Source: Dehalococcoidia bacterium UBA1141 (GTDB lineage: Bacteria; Chloroflexota; Dehalococcoidia; Lucifugimonadales; UBA3495). Taken from it: DNA of 19,388 bases. Where the stretch lies: assembly GCA_002311385.1 (NCBI GenBank), contig DCAE01000143.1:1-19388 (forward strand). Direction: 5' to 3'. The notes below the pieces were generated by a model. It did not search any database. It was given only the letters and a program-made list of their open reading frames with translations, and was not told the origin of the DNA. Shown one piece after another: positions 7,670 through 14,734 of the stretch. Position 1 is the first letter of the stretch, and every line of letters starts with the position of its first letter. A program made the position numbers and the translations under genes.

Positions 7670-7741
7670 ATGGGGATACTTCAAAACTATAAAGCCGTAG
7701 TGAACACCAAGTCCCGCCGTAATGTGCTGATAGCCATGAAC
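7670..7741 (+). pseudogene. Out-of-frame 5' end of the MFS exporter gene
   Basis: ATG at 7670 opens MGILQNYKAVVNTKSRRN, then VLIAMN, the basic N-terminus and first half of transmembrane helix 1 of a DHA2 transporter. At the CCGG at 7741-7744 the frame shifts by one base. Deleting one base there joins it to GQLLVQLSSMPVTLALPSIA in the main frame, restoring a standard helix 1 and a 502-residue product. In the main frame a TGA at 7737-7739 blocks upstream extension. Confidence 0.65.
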
Positions 7742-7757
7742 CGGTGGCCAGCTTCTG

Positions 7758-9179
7758 GTGCAGCTATCCAGCATGCCTGTCACCCTTGCCCTCCCGAGCA
7801 TCGCCAGGCACTTTGATACCTCCATCGCCAGCGCCTCTTGGATTGTAATCATCAACCTGCTGGTCTTGGGTTGCACCGTCTTCTTGGGCGCCCGGTTGGG
7901 CGACCGTTATGGGCACCCCAAGGTGTTCTTCATAGGAATCATTATCATCACCTTGGGCGCAATAATGATTGCCATGTCTCAGAGCTTGGAGCAGGTGATT
8001 ATATTCCGGGGCCTACAAGGGTTGGGCGCCGGTCTTATACATGGCAATGGAGATGCCATGCTGGCATATGCTTTCCCTGCTGAAGAAAGAGGAAGGGCCT
8101 ACGCCTTCCCCATCACCGGCTCCCGCATGGGCACCCTTATTGGCTTGGCGGCCTTTGGTTTGTTCCTGGAGTTCATAAGCTGGCGGTTGGTCTTCCTGAC
8201 CATGTTGCCCATTGGCCTCATAGTAATCATGAGCAGCTTGCCAGCCCTGAGGGCAAACGAGGAATCGCGAGTCAAGAATCCAGGCCGGATAGACTTCCTA
8301 GGCGCAGGGCTGCTGATTGCTACCGCCTCGGTATTCATCCTGTCCGGGATGCACGTCCATGGCGGTGAGGAGTCGTTCACCAGCTCCGAAGCCTTTTCCT
8401 ACCATATCCCCATGCACTTGCTGTTCCTAGGACTGCTGGCCCTCTTCATCGTGGTGGAGCGGAGAGTGCAAGACCCGTTTGTGGAATTCAAGCATTTCCG
8501 GGACAAGTATTTTACCCTTGCCTTGGTGTCCAACGTATCCTTCCATCTATCTATGCTGGCCACGTTCATCCTGGTTCCGTTGATGATTGAGGAGGGCAAG
8601 GGGCTTTCCCCGATTTGGGTGACACTGGTGCTTTTGCCTCACCAGTCCTTTGGCTTGTTCATGCCCATGATAGCTGGGAACCTGCATGACAAATACAACC
8701 CCAAGTTGCTGCGGCCAATATGTATGGTTTCCATCGCCGTGGGGTTCGTGCTTTTGGGTCTCTTTTCCGGACCGGCGCCCGTGTGGGTCATGCCGTTCTT
8801 GTTGTTCCCGGTGTCCGTGGGTACCAATGCCTTTAACACGGTCAATAATGCTACCGTAATGAGCGCATTGCCCGTGGAACACCGCGGTTTTGCCTCGGGG
8901 ATGTTGGAAACAACTCGCGACTTGGGCCACGCCTTGGGGGCGACGATGGCAACCATCGTAATGGCCATGATATTGCCGCCAACCATCGCCTTGATGACCG
9001 GAGAACAGGCGCAGGGGTTTTACATAAGTGGATTCAAGATTGCGGCGTTGATGGTGGTGGCCGTCATGCTGACGGGGGCTGTCATAAACATGTTCCACAA
9101 AGCATTGCCCCAAGCAACTGGGAGCGCTCCTCCCAGAGCATCTTCGCCTCAACCCGGAGGGGCTTCAGGGGACAGCTAA
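7758..9179 (+). CDS. DHA2-type MFS drug/metabolite exporter
   Basis: Proton-coupled inner-membrane efflux transporter of the 14-helix EmrB/QacA group. The open frame gives 473 residues. Motif A, GARLGDRYGHPKV, lies between helices 2 and 3; RGLQGLGAGLIHG and HRGFASGMLETTRDLGHALG (antiporter-type glycine motif) follow in the expected places. The longest open frame begins at a GTG (7758) with no ribosome site and inside helix 1, so the true N-terminus is probably the out-of-frame segment from 7670. The C-terminus ends in a polar Ser/Pro-rich tail. No adjacent regulator or membrane-fusion partner. Substrate unknown. Confidence 0.92.
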   Translation: MQLSSMPVTLALPSIARHFDTSIASASWIVIINLLVLGCTVFLGARLGDRYGHPKVFFIGIIIITLGAIMIAMSQSLEQVIIFRGLQGLGAGLIHGNGDAMLAYAFPAEERGRAYAFPITGSRMGTLIGLAAFGLFLEFISWRLVFLTMLPIGLIVIMSSLPALRANEESRVKNPGRIDFLGAGLLIATASVFILSGMHVHGGEESFTSSEAFSYHIPMHLLFLGLLALFIVVERRVQDPFVEFKHFRDKYFTLALVSNVSFHLSMLATFILVPLMIEEGKGLSPIWVTLVLLPHQSFGLFMPMIAGNLHDKYNPKLLRPICMVSIAVGFVLLGLFSGPAPVWVMPFLLFPVSVGTNAFNTVNNATVMSALPVEHRGFASGMLETTRDLGHALGATMATIVMAMILPPTIALMTGEQAQGFYISGFKIAALMVVAVMLTGAVINMFHKALPQATGSAPPRASSPQPGGASGDS

Positions 9180-9234
9180 GGCCAATAACTGGGATTCACG
9201 TCCGCAGGTTTAATTCTTTGAGCTTAAATCGAGC

Positions 9235-10218
9235 CTAAGTTCCTGAACTCACATCTAATATAACGTTGCCAATGGCTCCGCCTTCCACGGCCCTCTGTGC
9301 TTCTGCCGCCGCTTCCAATGGGAAACTGGGCCCCAAAAGGTGGCTGAGCTTGTTCTGTTCCACCAGCCTGTTGATGTCTTCCGTGGCGGCCGTCTTGGCT
9401 GATTCCGGCATGTCGTAGACCAAGACCATGCGGACGTTAACATTGCTGACGTTGAACTGGAGGGGCACCGGCGGTTGGGGCGGAGAGCCTGCGGCGTACA
9501 CGGCCAAGACGCTGTTGGGTTTTAAGACCTGCTGGCTGATTTCGAAGTTTCCGGCGAAGTCCACCTCTACGATGTGGTCCACACCGGCGCCGCCGGTCAT
9601 ATCCATAACGCGCTTTACCACATCTTCGGTTCGGTAGTTGACCACATGGTCGGCTCCGGCGGATTTGGCGATATTCGCTTTTTCGTCGGAGCTTATGGTG
9701 GAGATGACTTGCGCACCGTCAAGTTTGGCCAACTGGATAGCATAGTTCCCGACCGCTCCGGCGCCACCGGGGACCAGTACCGTCTTGCCGGTCAAGGGAC
9801 CGTCGGCGAACAAACACCGGTGAGCGGTCATGGCAGGTACGCCCAAGCACGCTCCTTGAGAGAATGTGGCGTTGACATTTAGTGGGATTGCCCGGATTGC
9901 GGGCTGAACGGTAAATTGGGCAGCAGTGCCGAAGGCGCGGCCTATCTGGCACTGATACAGCCAGACACGCTCTCCGATTCGGCTGGCTGGGACACCCGTG
10001 CCTACTTGGTCAATGACCCCGGCGCCATCTTGATGGGGCACGACCTTCGGGTAGCCCATCGCTGCAGTCAGGCCCTGGCGACGCTTCCAATCCGACGGAT
10101 TGATGCCTGAAGATACGATGCGCACCCGGACTTCGTCTTGACCCGGCTCCGGGTCGGGCATATCGCCGAAGCTAAGGACATCGGCGTCCCCGTTTTGTTC
10201 GTACCAAACAGCTTTCAC
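9235..10218 (-). CDS. NADPH:quinone oxidoreductase, MDR superfamily
   Basis: Zinc-independent medium-chain dehydrogenase/reductase of 327 residues, like quinone oxidoreductases and zeta-crystallin. The N-terminal GroES-like domain includes PGQDEVRVRIVSSGINPSDW and HQDGAGVIDQVG. The Rossmann domain has the nucleotide loop GGAGAVGNYAIQLAK at about 151-165, then AGADHVVNY. The catalytic-zinc cysteine is replaced (SGINPSDWK), typical of the quinone reductase branch. GTG start, with GGAGAG about seven bases upstream. It ends 55 bases from the convergent MFS gene, with no clear terminator between. Confidence 0.92.
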   Translation of the reverse strand: MKAVWYEQNGDADVLSFGDMPDPEPGQDEVRVRIVSSGINPSDWKRRQGLTAAMGYPKVVPHQDGAGVIDQVGTGVPASRIGERVWLYQCQIGRAFGTAAQFTVQPAIRAIPLNVNATFSQGACLGVPAMTAHRCLFADGPLTGKTVLVPGGAGAVGNYAIQLAKLDGAQVISTISSDEKANIAKSAGADHVVNYRTEDVVKRVMDMTGGAGVDHIVEVDFAGNFEISQQVLKPNSVLAVYAAGSPPQPPVPLQFNVSNVNVRMVLVYDMPESAKTAATEDINRLVEQNKLSHLLGPSFPLEAAAEAQRAVEGGAIGNVILDVSSGT

Positions 10219-10275
10219 GAGCGCTCTCCGGGCCTAATTCGGCCTCTAGTACCTACTGATGCAGACCCGCACATC

Positions 10276-10327
10276 ACGAACTGGTGCTGGCTGATTACCT
10301 GTGGTTCGCCAAGCTCACCACGAACGG
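10276..10327 (+). repeat. Intergenic repeat, copy 1 (long form)
   Basis: The first 44 bases (10276-10319) recur at 10503-10546 with three mismatches. The right part contains the word GGTTCGCCAAGCTCACC followed by ACGAACGG, a variant of the GTTCGACAAGCTCACC-type repeat that I recall from intergenic DNA of many bacteria. No coding frame is supported here. Confidence 0.8.
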
Positions 10328-10358
10328 TTTTACCACGGACGTTTTAAAGCTCGCACCA

Positions 10359-10385
10359 CCGTTCATCCTGAGCTTGTCGAAGGAC
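10359..10385 (-). repeat. Intergenic repeat, inverted diverged copy
   Basis: Reads CCGTTCATCCTGAGCTTGTC on the plus strand and matches the reverse complement of the 10303-10327 unit at about 19 of 25 positions. The two could pair across a 31-base spacer. Confidence 0.65.
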
Positions 10386-10484
10386 ATCCATCATTGGGTG
10401 TGTTAGGCATAACACGCCACTCAGCTACCAGTTGCCATTCTCGGAGAACTGGCTAAATGACCCAAATATACTGAGAAGTAGGAA

Positions 10485-10546
10485 TGGTTCGCCGGGCTCA
10501 CCACGAACGGGTGCTGGTTGATTACCTGTGGTTCGCCAAGCTCGCC
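10485..10546 (+). repeat. Intergenic repeat, copies 2 and 3
   Basis: 10485-10510 repeats the short unit of copy 1 (GG replacing AA in its middle), and 10503-10546 repeats the 44-base long form. The copies overlap head to tail through ACGAACGG. The rest of the 10219-10563 gap holds no gene that I can see. Confidence 0.8.
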
Positions 10547-10563
10547 TCAGTGATAAGAAAAGC

Positions 10564-11733
10564 TTATCTGGGGCGGCCAGCCCAATCCGCTTTGGCTTTG
10601 TCGAGAGCCCTGGTTCGGCCTGCCATCAGTGTCTCTTGGTGCTCGTAGGCCCATTGGTTGGATGCAGCCGTGCTGACCACCGAGCCCTGGAAGTGGGGCA
10701 TGACGTAGCGGGCCAATAGCTCATAGCTCTTGAGCAACTTCTCCCGGGGCGCCCAGTCGATGGTCTGTACCAGGAAGCCGCCGAAGCCGCCACTTCTTTC
10801 TTCCAGGCGCTTGATGCCCTCGATGCAGTCGTCAGGAGTTCCCACAATCCAGGTCCCGTTGTCTACCATCACGTCGATGATTTTTTCCAGGGGGCAATCC
10901 AGAGCGTCTCGGCCCATGGTGTATTCAAAGTATTCTCTCTGGTAGCGGCCTGCGCCAATCCTGGCGTCTTCCATCGCTTCTTTTTTTGTTTCCGCCAAAT
11001 GCACCGGAAGCACCAAACGCCATTCGTCACGGTTCATGGTGTGTCCGTGTTCGGCAGCGGAATCCTCGGCAATGGTCCAGAGATTTGCCAGGTCCGACCT
11101 GCCGTCGGCAGACGGGTCTCGGGGGGCCGTTATGGTCAGGACCGAAGCACCGTACTTGCCCGCCAAAGCCACGCCGGAAGGTGATTGTACCGAAGCCACG
11201 GTTATTGGCATAGTCGGCTTTTGGAAGGGGCGGAGTTGAAGCATGGCCTCTTTCAGTTCAAACCAGTCGCTCTTATAGGTGATGGGCTCGGTTTCGGTCA
11301 TCAAACGAATTACCAATCCCAGGGCTTCGTCCATCCGCTCCCGCTGGGTAGTGGGGTCGATGCCCAGCATATAAGCGTCGCCGGGCAGAGCGCCGGGGCC
11401 GACTCCTAGCATAACCCGGCCATGGGTCATGTGGTCCAGTTGCACCATCCGGTTGGCCACCATGAAGGGATGGTGATAGGGCAGGCTAATCACGCCAGTG
11501 CCCAGTTTGATGTGCTTCGTGCGGTCAGCGGCTACGGCCATGAACATTTCAGGAGATGAGATGGTCTCCCAGCCGGCGCTGTGGTGTTCGCCAATCCATG
11601 CCTCATCGTAGCCCAGGTAGTCCAGCCACTGGACTAGCTCCATGTCGCGGTCCATGGCCAGCGTGGGGTTCTCACCTACCCGGTGGAAGGGGCCAAGGAA
11701 AATGCCAAACTTCATTCTCTCTGGAAGCGCCAT
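10564..11733 (-). CDS. LLM-class flavin-dependent monooxygenase (limonene monooxygenase-like)
   Basis: Bacterial luciferase-like TIM-barrel enzyme of 389 residues using reduced FMN (or F420) and oxygen. N-terminal MKFGIFLGPFHRVGENPT, then GYDEAWIGEHH, IKLGTGVISLPYHHPFMVA, the phosphate-loop region GRVMLGVGPGALPGDAYMLG, and a C-terminal TPDDCIEGIKRL helix; the pattern resembles limonene 1,2-monooxygenase relatives. ATG at 11733 has AGGAGAG nine bases upstream. Predicted promoter at 11863-11890. The C-terminal 50 residues (after VMPHFQG) are an extra tail. Substrate unknown. SAR202-type bacteria carry many paralogues of this family, thought to oxidise recalcitrant organic matter. Confidence 0.93.
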   Translation of the reverse strand: MALPERMKFGIFLGPFHRVGENPTLAMDRDMELVQWLDYLGYDEAWIGEHHSAGWETISSPEMFMAVAADRTKHIKLGTGVISLPYHHPFMVANRMVQLDHMTHGRVMLGVGPGALPGDAYMLGIDPTTQRERMDEALGLVIRLMTETEPITYKSDWFELKEAMLQLRPFQKPTMPITVASVQSPSGVALAGKYGASVLTITAPRDPSADGRSDLANLWTIAEDSAAEHGHTMNRDEWRLVLPVHLAETKKEAMEDARIGAGRYQREYFEYTMGRDALDCPLEKIIDVMVDNGTWIVGTPDDCIEGIKRLEERSGGFGGFLVQTIDWAPREKLLKSYELLARYVMPHFQGSVVSTAASNQWAYEHQETLMAGRTRALDKAKADWAGRPR

Positions 11734-11862
11734 TCTGATTCACTCTCCTATACGTGTAACTCTGGCTAGAAACCGCTTAGCAATGAGGGCCAGCCACTAC
11801 GTCCAGCGACAAGGGCTAGCAACAAAGAAAATATCAATTCCCGTGCGGCCTATGCGAGACCC

Positions 11863-11890
11863 ATTATATTGCTCACGGCCGAATAATCAA
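11863..11890 (-). promoter_or_regulatory. Sigma70-type promoter for the LLM monooxygenase
   Basis: Minus-strand TTGATT (11890-11885), 16-base spacer, perfect TATAAT (11868-11863). Expected start near 11856, leader about 120 bases. It lies between the two monooxygenase genes, so the downstream one can be transcribed independently. Confidence 0.55.
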
Positions 11891-11917
11891 TATTAGATTC
11901 CCATGAATATCATGATG

Positions 11918-12763
11918 CTAAGAGAGAACCTTTTTGGCCACTTCCTCCAAGGCATCCAGTCCCTCTCCCTCCAACGTCGTGGAAATGTTCACGATGGCCC
12001 GGTTGGCTCCGGCCTCTTCGTAGGCCATAATCTCGTCCCGGTCTTGAGGAGCGGCGTAGACGCTAATCTGGATAGAGCTTGGGTCACGGCCCGCCGATTC
12101 CGCCAATTCGTCCATGGTGGCCCGGCCACGTTGCACCTTTTCCACATCGGCCCGCACCGGCATCCAACCGTCACCCCAAGCTACCACTCGCTTGAAAACA
12201 TTGGTAGCGTCGCCCCCTAGGAAAACCGGCGGATGAGGTTTTTGAACCGGCTTTGGGAAACATCTGACCGGAGGGAAATCGAAAAACTTTCCATGGAACT
12301 CGGACTCATCCTTGGTCCACAACTCTTTCATGGCCAAGATGGCCTCCCGGGTCTGGCCCCAACGATGGTCGAAGTCACCGCCCATAATCTCGGTTTCTTC
12401 CCGCAACCAGCCAGCACCGATGCCGAAAATAAACCGGCCGTTGGACAGGCGGTCTAGGGTGGCAATCTGCTTGGCTTGGTCGATGGGATTGTGCTCCGGC
12501 ACCAAACAAATGCTGGTGCCAAGCTTGATTCGTTCGGTTACGGCCGATGCCCTGGCCAAGGAGATAAACGGGTCGGCCATGTCCATCATGAACGGCGGTA
12601 TGGAACCGTCTGGGGTCCCTCCATATTTTGAGGTGGAGGTCACTGGAATGATTGGGTGCTCCGGCAACCAAAAGGACTCAAAGCCAAGCTCTTCCGCCCG
12701 CTTGGCCAAAACCGCCACGTCCATAGATTTGCTGGAAATAACCATCGCAACACCGATTTCCAT
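11918..12763 (-). CDS. LLM-class oxidoreductase, probably F420-dependent
   Basis: Luciferase-like TIM-barrel protein of 281 residues, close in pattern to the Rv3520c-type F420-dependent oxidoreductases. Visible words: AEELGFESFWLPEHP, FISLARASAVTERIKLGTSI, LDRLSNGRFIFGIGAGWL, GQTREAILAMKELW and the late PVFLGGDATNVFKRVVAWGDGW. Starting at ATG 12763 places GGAGG five bases upstream, inside the four-codon extension that begins with TTG at 12775, so the shorter form is favoured. Cofactor preference cannot be settled from sequence by eye. It reads in the same direction as the next monooxygenase but about 185 bases separate them, with a separate promoter. Confidence 0.92.
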   Translation of the reverse strand: MEIGVAMVISSKSMDVAVLAKRAEELGFESFWLPEHPIIPVTSTSKYGGTPDGSIPPFMMDMADPFISLARASAVTERIKLGTSICLVPEHNPIDQAKQIATLDRLSNGRFIFGIGAGWLREETEIMGGDFDHRWGQTREAILAMKELWTKDESEFHGKFFDFPPVRCFPKPVQKPHPPVFLGGDATNVFKRVVAWGDGWMPVRADVEKVQRGRATMDELAESAGRDPSSIQISVYAAPQDRDEIMAYEEAGANRAIVNISTTLEGEGLDALEEVAKKVLS

Positions 12764-12783
12764 GTAGTCCTCCAATTACCTTT

Positions 12784-12817
12784 GAATAGCCTGGCCCGAT
12801 GAATAGCCTGGCCCGAT
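12784..12817. repeat. Perfect 17-bp tandem duplication
   Basis: GAATAGCCTGGCCCGAT occurs twice back to back (12784-12800, 12801-12817), just upstream of the F420-type oxidoreductase. On the minus strand each unit carries GGCTATTCA, a possible -10-like word. Confidence 0.9.
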
Positions 12818-12940
12818 TAGCCAAGATGTTAGCATGCCCAAGTTACCCAGTCGACGTTATCTGGAGGCCAGTGACGCGGCGACGGTATCCAAAGTCGGGC
12901 TACGGTCGGGTGCTTAGAGTGCCTTGGGAAATCCAAACTG

Positions 12941-12949
12941 TGTTAGAAT
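12941..12949 (+). promoter_or_regulatory. Extended -10 promoter giving a leaderless transcript
   Basis: TGTTAGAAT matches an extended -10. Its end is seven bases before the A of the ATG at 12957, so transcription would start at or next to the start codon. No Shine-Dalgarno is seen before that ATG. TTGGGA at 12924-12929 is a short-spaced (14 bases) candidate -35. Confidence 0.5.
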
Positions 12950-12956
12950 GTTTGCC

Positions 12957-13412
12957 ATGGAAAAGCCACAAGAACAACCTCTCCACTGGGATGGGCCCAA
13001 GTCCAAGTTTAATATCACCCTGATTTTTTCGCTGGTGGTCGCCGTTATTGGTCTTGCCACCGGTGCCACATTCTTACTGCTTTTGGGCCTGCTTGGTGCG
13101 GCCATGAACTGGTTCACAAGCGCCAAGCAATACCTGATTTATACCAATTCTCTGGTGGTGGTGTACGGCCGGCCGCGGGTCAAGGTCATACCATACAGCG
13201 ACATCTCCCACTTGGAGACGCTGGTCATGCCCATGGGCAACCGCTTACGAGTACGAATGGTGAACAGCAAGAGGTTGGTGATATCCGTTAAGGACGTCGA
13301 TCAGTTCCGGGATAGGCTGGATGATGCGATGGAGAAGTTCAACAGTTCCTATGGTCCCAGCAATATTATCGATCAATTCGATTCGGGTCCCCAGGACAAA
13401 ACTCCCTACTAA
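12957..13412 (+). CDS. Small membrane protein with PH-like domain
   Basis: A 151-residue protein: short hydrophilic N-terminus (MEKPQEQPLHWDGPK), two closely spaced hydrophobic helices at about 20-50, then a cytoplasmic beta-rich domain. The latter has the YLIYTNSLVVVYGRPRVKVI then YSDISHLE pattern of bacterial PH (bPH2/YdbS-like) domains. Function of such proteins is mostly unknown. ATG at 12957 is chosen because the extended -10 just upstream would make a leaderless mRNA starting there; ATG at 12948 is an alternative but overlaps the -10. Ends at a strong terminator shared with the convergent operon. Confidence 0.75.
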   Translation: MEKPQEQPLHWDGPKSKFNITLIFSLVVAVIGLATGATFLLLLGLLGAAMNWFTSAKQYLIYTNSLVVVYGRPRVKVIPYSDISHLETLVMPMGNRLRVRMVNSKRLVISVKDVDQFRDRLDDAMEKFNSSYGPSNIIDQFDSGPQDKTPY

Positions 13413-13472
13413 TTGGCTCCGGCTAACTGGCACCGGATGCTGAGCCCTAAATAGTTAGACAGGTCAAAAATA

Positions 13473-13509
13473 AAGAACCCCCGGTGGTTTCAATCCACCG
13501 GGGGTTCTT
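13473..13509 (-). terminator. Bidirectional intrinsic terminator
   Basis: A perfect 15-bp stem (AAGAACCCCCGGTGG and its complement) closes on a 7-base loop. Read on the minus strand it is followed by TTTATTTTTG, ending the UGSC operon; the plus side has TTGTTATT. Confidence 0.93.
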
Positions 13510-13520
13510 GTTATTAAATG

Positions 13521-14630
13521 TTAGTTCGCAGCCGGTATATCGATGGCCTTGGTCACTGCTTTGGTGTCGCCGAAGTTCCCGCAGTAGGCTACGTGGTAGG
13601 GTTCGGGACCTCCCCCAACTAGCAAGATGATGTCCTCCGCTCTGGCGCAGGGACAAACAAGGTCGCCGTCCATGGCGAACCCCTCTTCGTAGCTGATTAC
13701 CGACGTTTCTTTGGGGAATTGCTCCAAGGGGACCTTGCTGTGTTCAAAGAGCCACTCTTTCACCGACTGCTTGGTGTAGCCTTGCTCGGTGAACAGACGG
13801 GTATGACCGGGGCTGAAGATTACCACAGGGTTGCCCCCGGCCAAAAGGTAATTGTTGTCGCTGATGTCGGTCATGGCGCTAGCGACCATGGTTAATATGC
13901 TTTCGGCTTCTTTGTAAAAGGTCAGGCAGTTGCTGGTGCCTTGTGCGCCGACCACTGTAACCGCGCTTTGATCGGGGCTAAACCCCCGCTCCACATGGAG
14001 GGGTGACCAGTCGCTTTCCTCTTCGTTTTCTCCCATGCAGAAAGCGAACTTGCCCGGCATTCCGTGAATGGCCATGTCGGTAGTCCAAGGTTTCGCCCCA
14101 CCGATATTCAGCAGCAACAGGCGAATCGCCCTGCCGATGGTGGCGTTGGCCCTGAAGCCCGGTCCCAAGCAACCGCGTCCGCTGTTGATGCCGATAGTGT
14201 TTCTGATTGGGCCGTTTATCACCAGCAGGGGAGCGCAGGGATTGGTGGTGGTTTGAAGCCCGTGAATGTTGAACTCGGGCTCGACTATGGCCTGTACCGC
14301 CGTAATCAGCACCGGCATGTATTCAGGCAGGCAACCGGCCATCACGGCGTTGACGGCAATCTTCTCCACGGTGGCTACTCCGCCATCTGGATTGATGTAG
14401 CCGACGAGATGAGTGGAGGCTAGACCCGTGGCCTCCACCATGCGTTCAACCCGATCGTAGGTGGGGGGAATTACCGGCAAGCCGTCGGACCATCCACCGT
14501 CCAGCATGGTCTGGAACACAGCCTCAGGTGAATCGTCAGAGAAGATTGGTGATGAAGTTAGGTCTTTGGCTTGGCTCAAATCAACATTCCAAAACATTGC
14601 CGTATGTTCAGGCTCAATATGTTCAGGCAT
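13521..14630 (-). CDS. UGSC-associated conserved protein of unknown function
   Basis: A 369-residue soluble protein with no signal peptide. I recognise its sequence type from genes that sit beside, or are fused to, UGSC-family proteins, but know no assigned activity. Conserved-looking segments are GGWSDGLPVIPPTYDRVERM (46-65), VEKIAVNAVMAGC (C100), PCAPLLVINGPIRNTIGINSG (C132), GPGFRANATIGRA, MPGKFAFCMGENEEESDW (C198) and a late CPC (C326, C328) followed by C350. The many cysteines and the preceding selenoprotein suggest a redox or thiol-handling partner; that is inference. ATG at 14630 is the first in-frame start but has no clear ribosome site. An 8-codon segment near the start repeats (PEHIE, PEHTA), and ATG at 14597 is an alternative. 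Third gene of the operon. Confidence 0.8.
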   Translation of the reverse strand: MPEHIEPEHTAMFWNVDLSQAKDLTSSPIFSDDSPEAVFQTMLDGGWSDGLPVIPPTYDRVERMVEATGLASTHLVGYINPDGGVATVEKIAVNAVMAGCLPEYMPVLITAVQAIVEPEFNIHGLQTTTNPCAPLLVINGPIRNTIGINSGRGCLGPGFRANATIGRAIRLLLLNIGGAKPWTTDMAIHGMPGKFAFCMGENEEESDWSPLHVERGFSPDQSAVTVVGAQGTSNCLTFYKEAESILTMVASAMTDISDNNYLLAGGNPVVIFSPGHTRLFTEQGYTKQSVKEWLFEHSKVPLEQFPKETSVISYEEGFAMDGDLVCPCARAEDIILLVGGGPEPYHVAYCGNFGDTKAVTKAIDIPAAN

Positions 14631-14644
14631 GGTTTAATGAAGAA

Positions 14645-14695
14645 GCGTGAATGAAATCCCCTCTTTCTAAAAGGGGGGATTTCTTCGCTTCACGC
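14645..14695. repeat. Long two-part hairpin within the UGSC operon
   Basis: Inner stem GAAATCCCCTC/GGGGGGATTTC (11 bp, one G-U) with a 9-base loop, outer stem GCGTGAA/TTCACGC (7 bp) after a small internal loop. It occupies most of the 104-base gap between the UGSC gene and its partner. No U-run follows, so it may be a stability or processing element or a small palindromic repeat rather than a terminator. Confidence 0.7.
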
Positions 14696-14734
14696 CAAAT
14701 CGTCAAACATTGCCGCTTGGTTGCCGAACCGGCC

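Noticed and set aside
8547..9152. Long minus-strand frame antisense to the MFS gene
   Set aside because: Composition is His/Gln/Arg-rich, typical of an antisense shadow; the plus-strand gene has clear transporter motifs.
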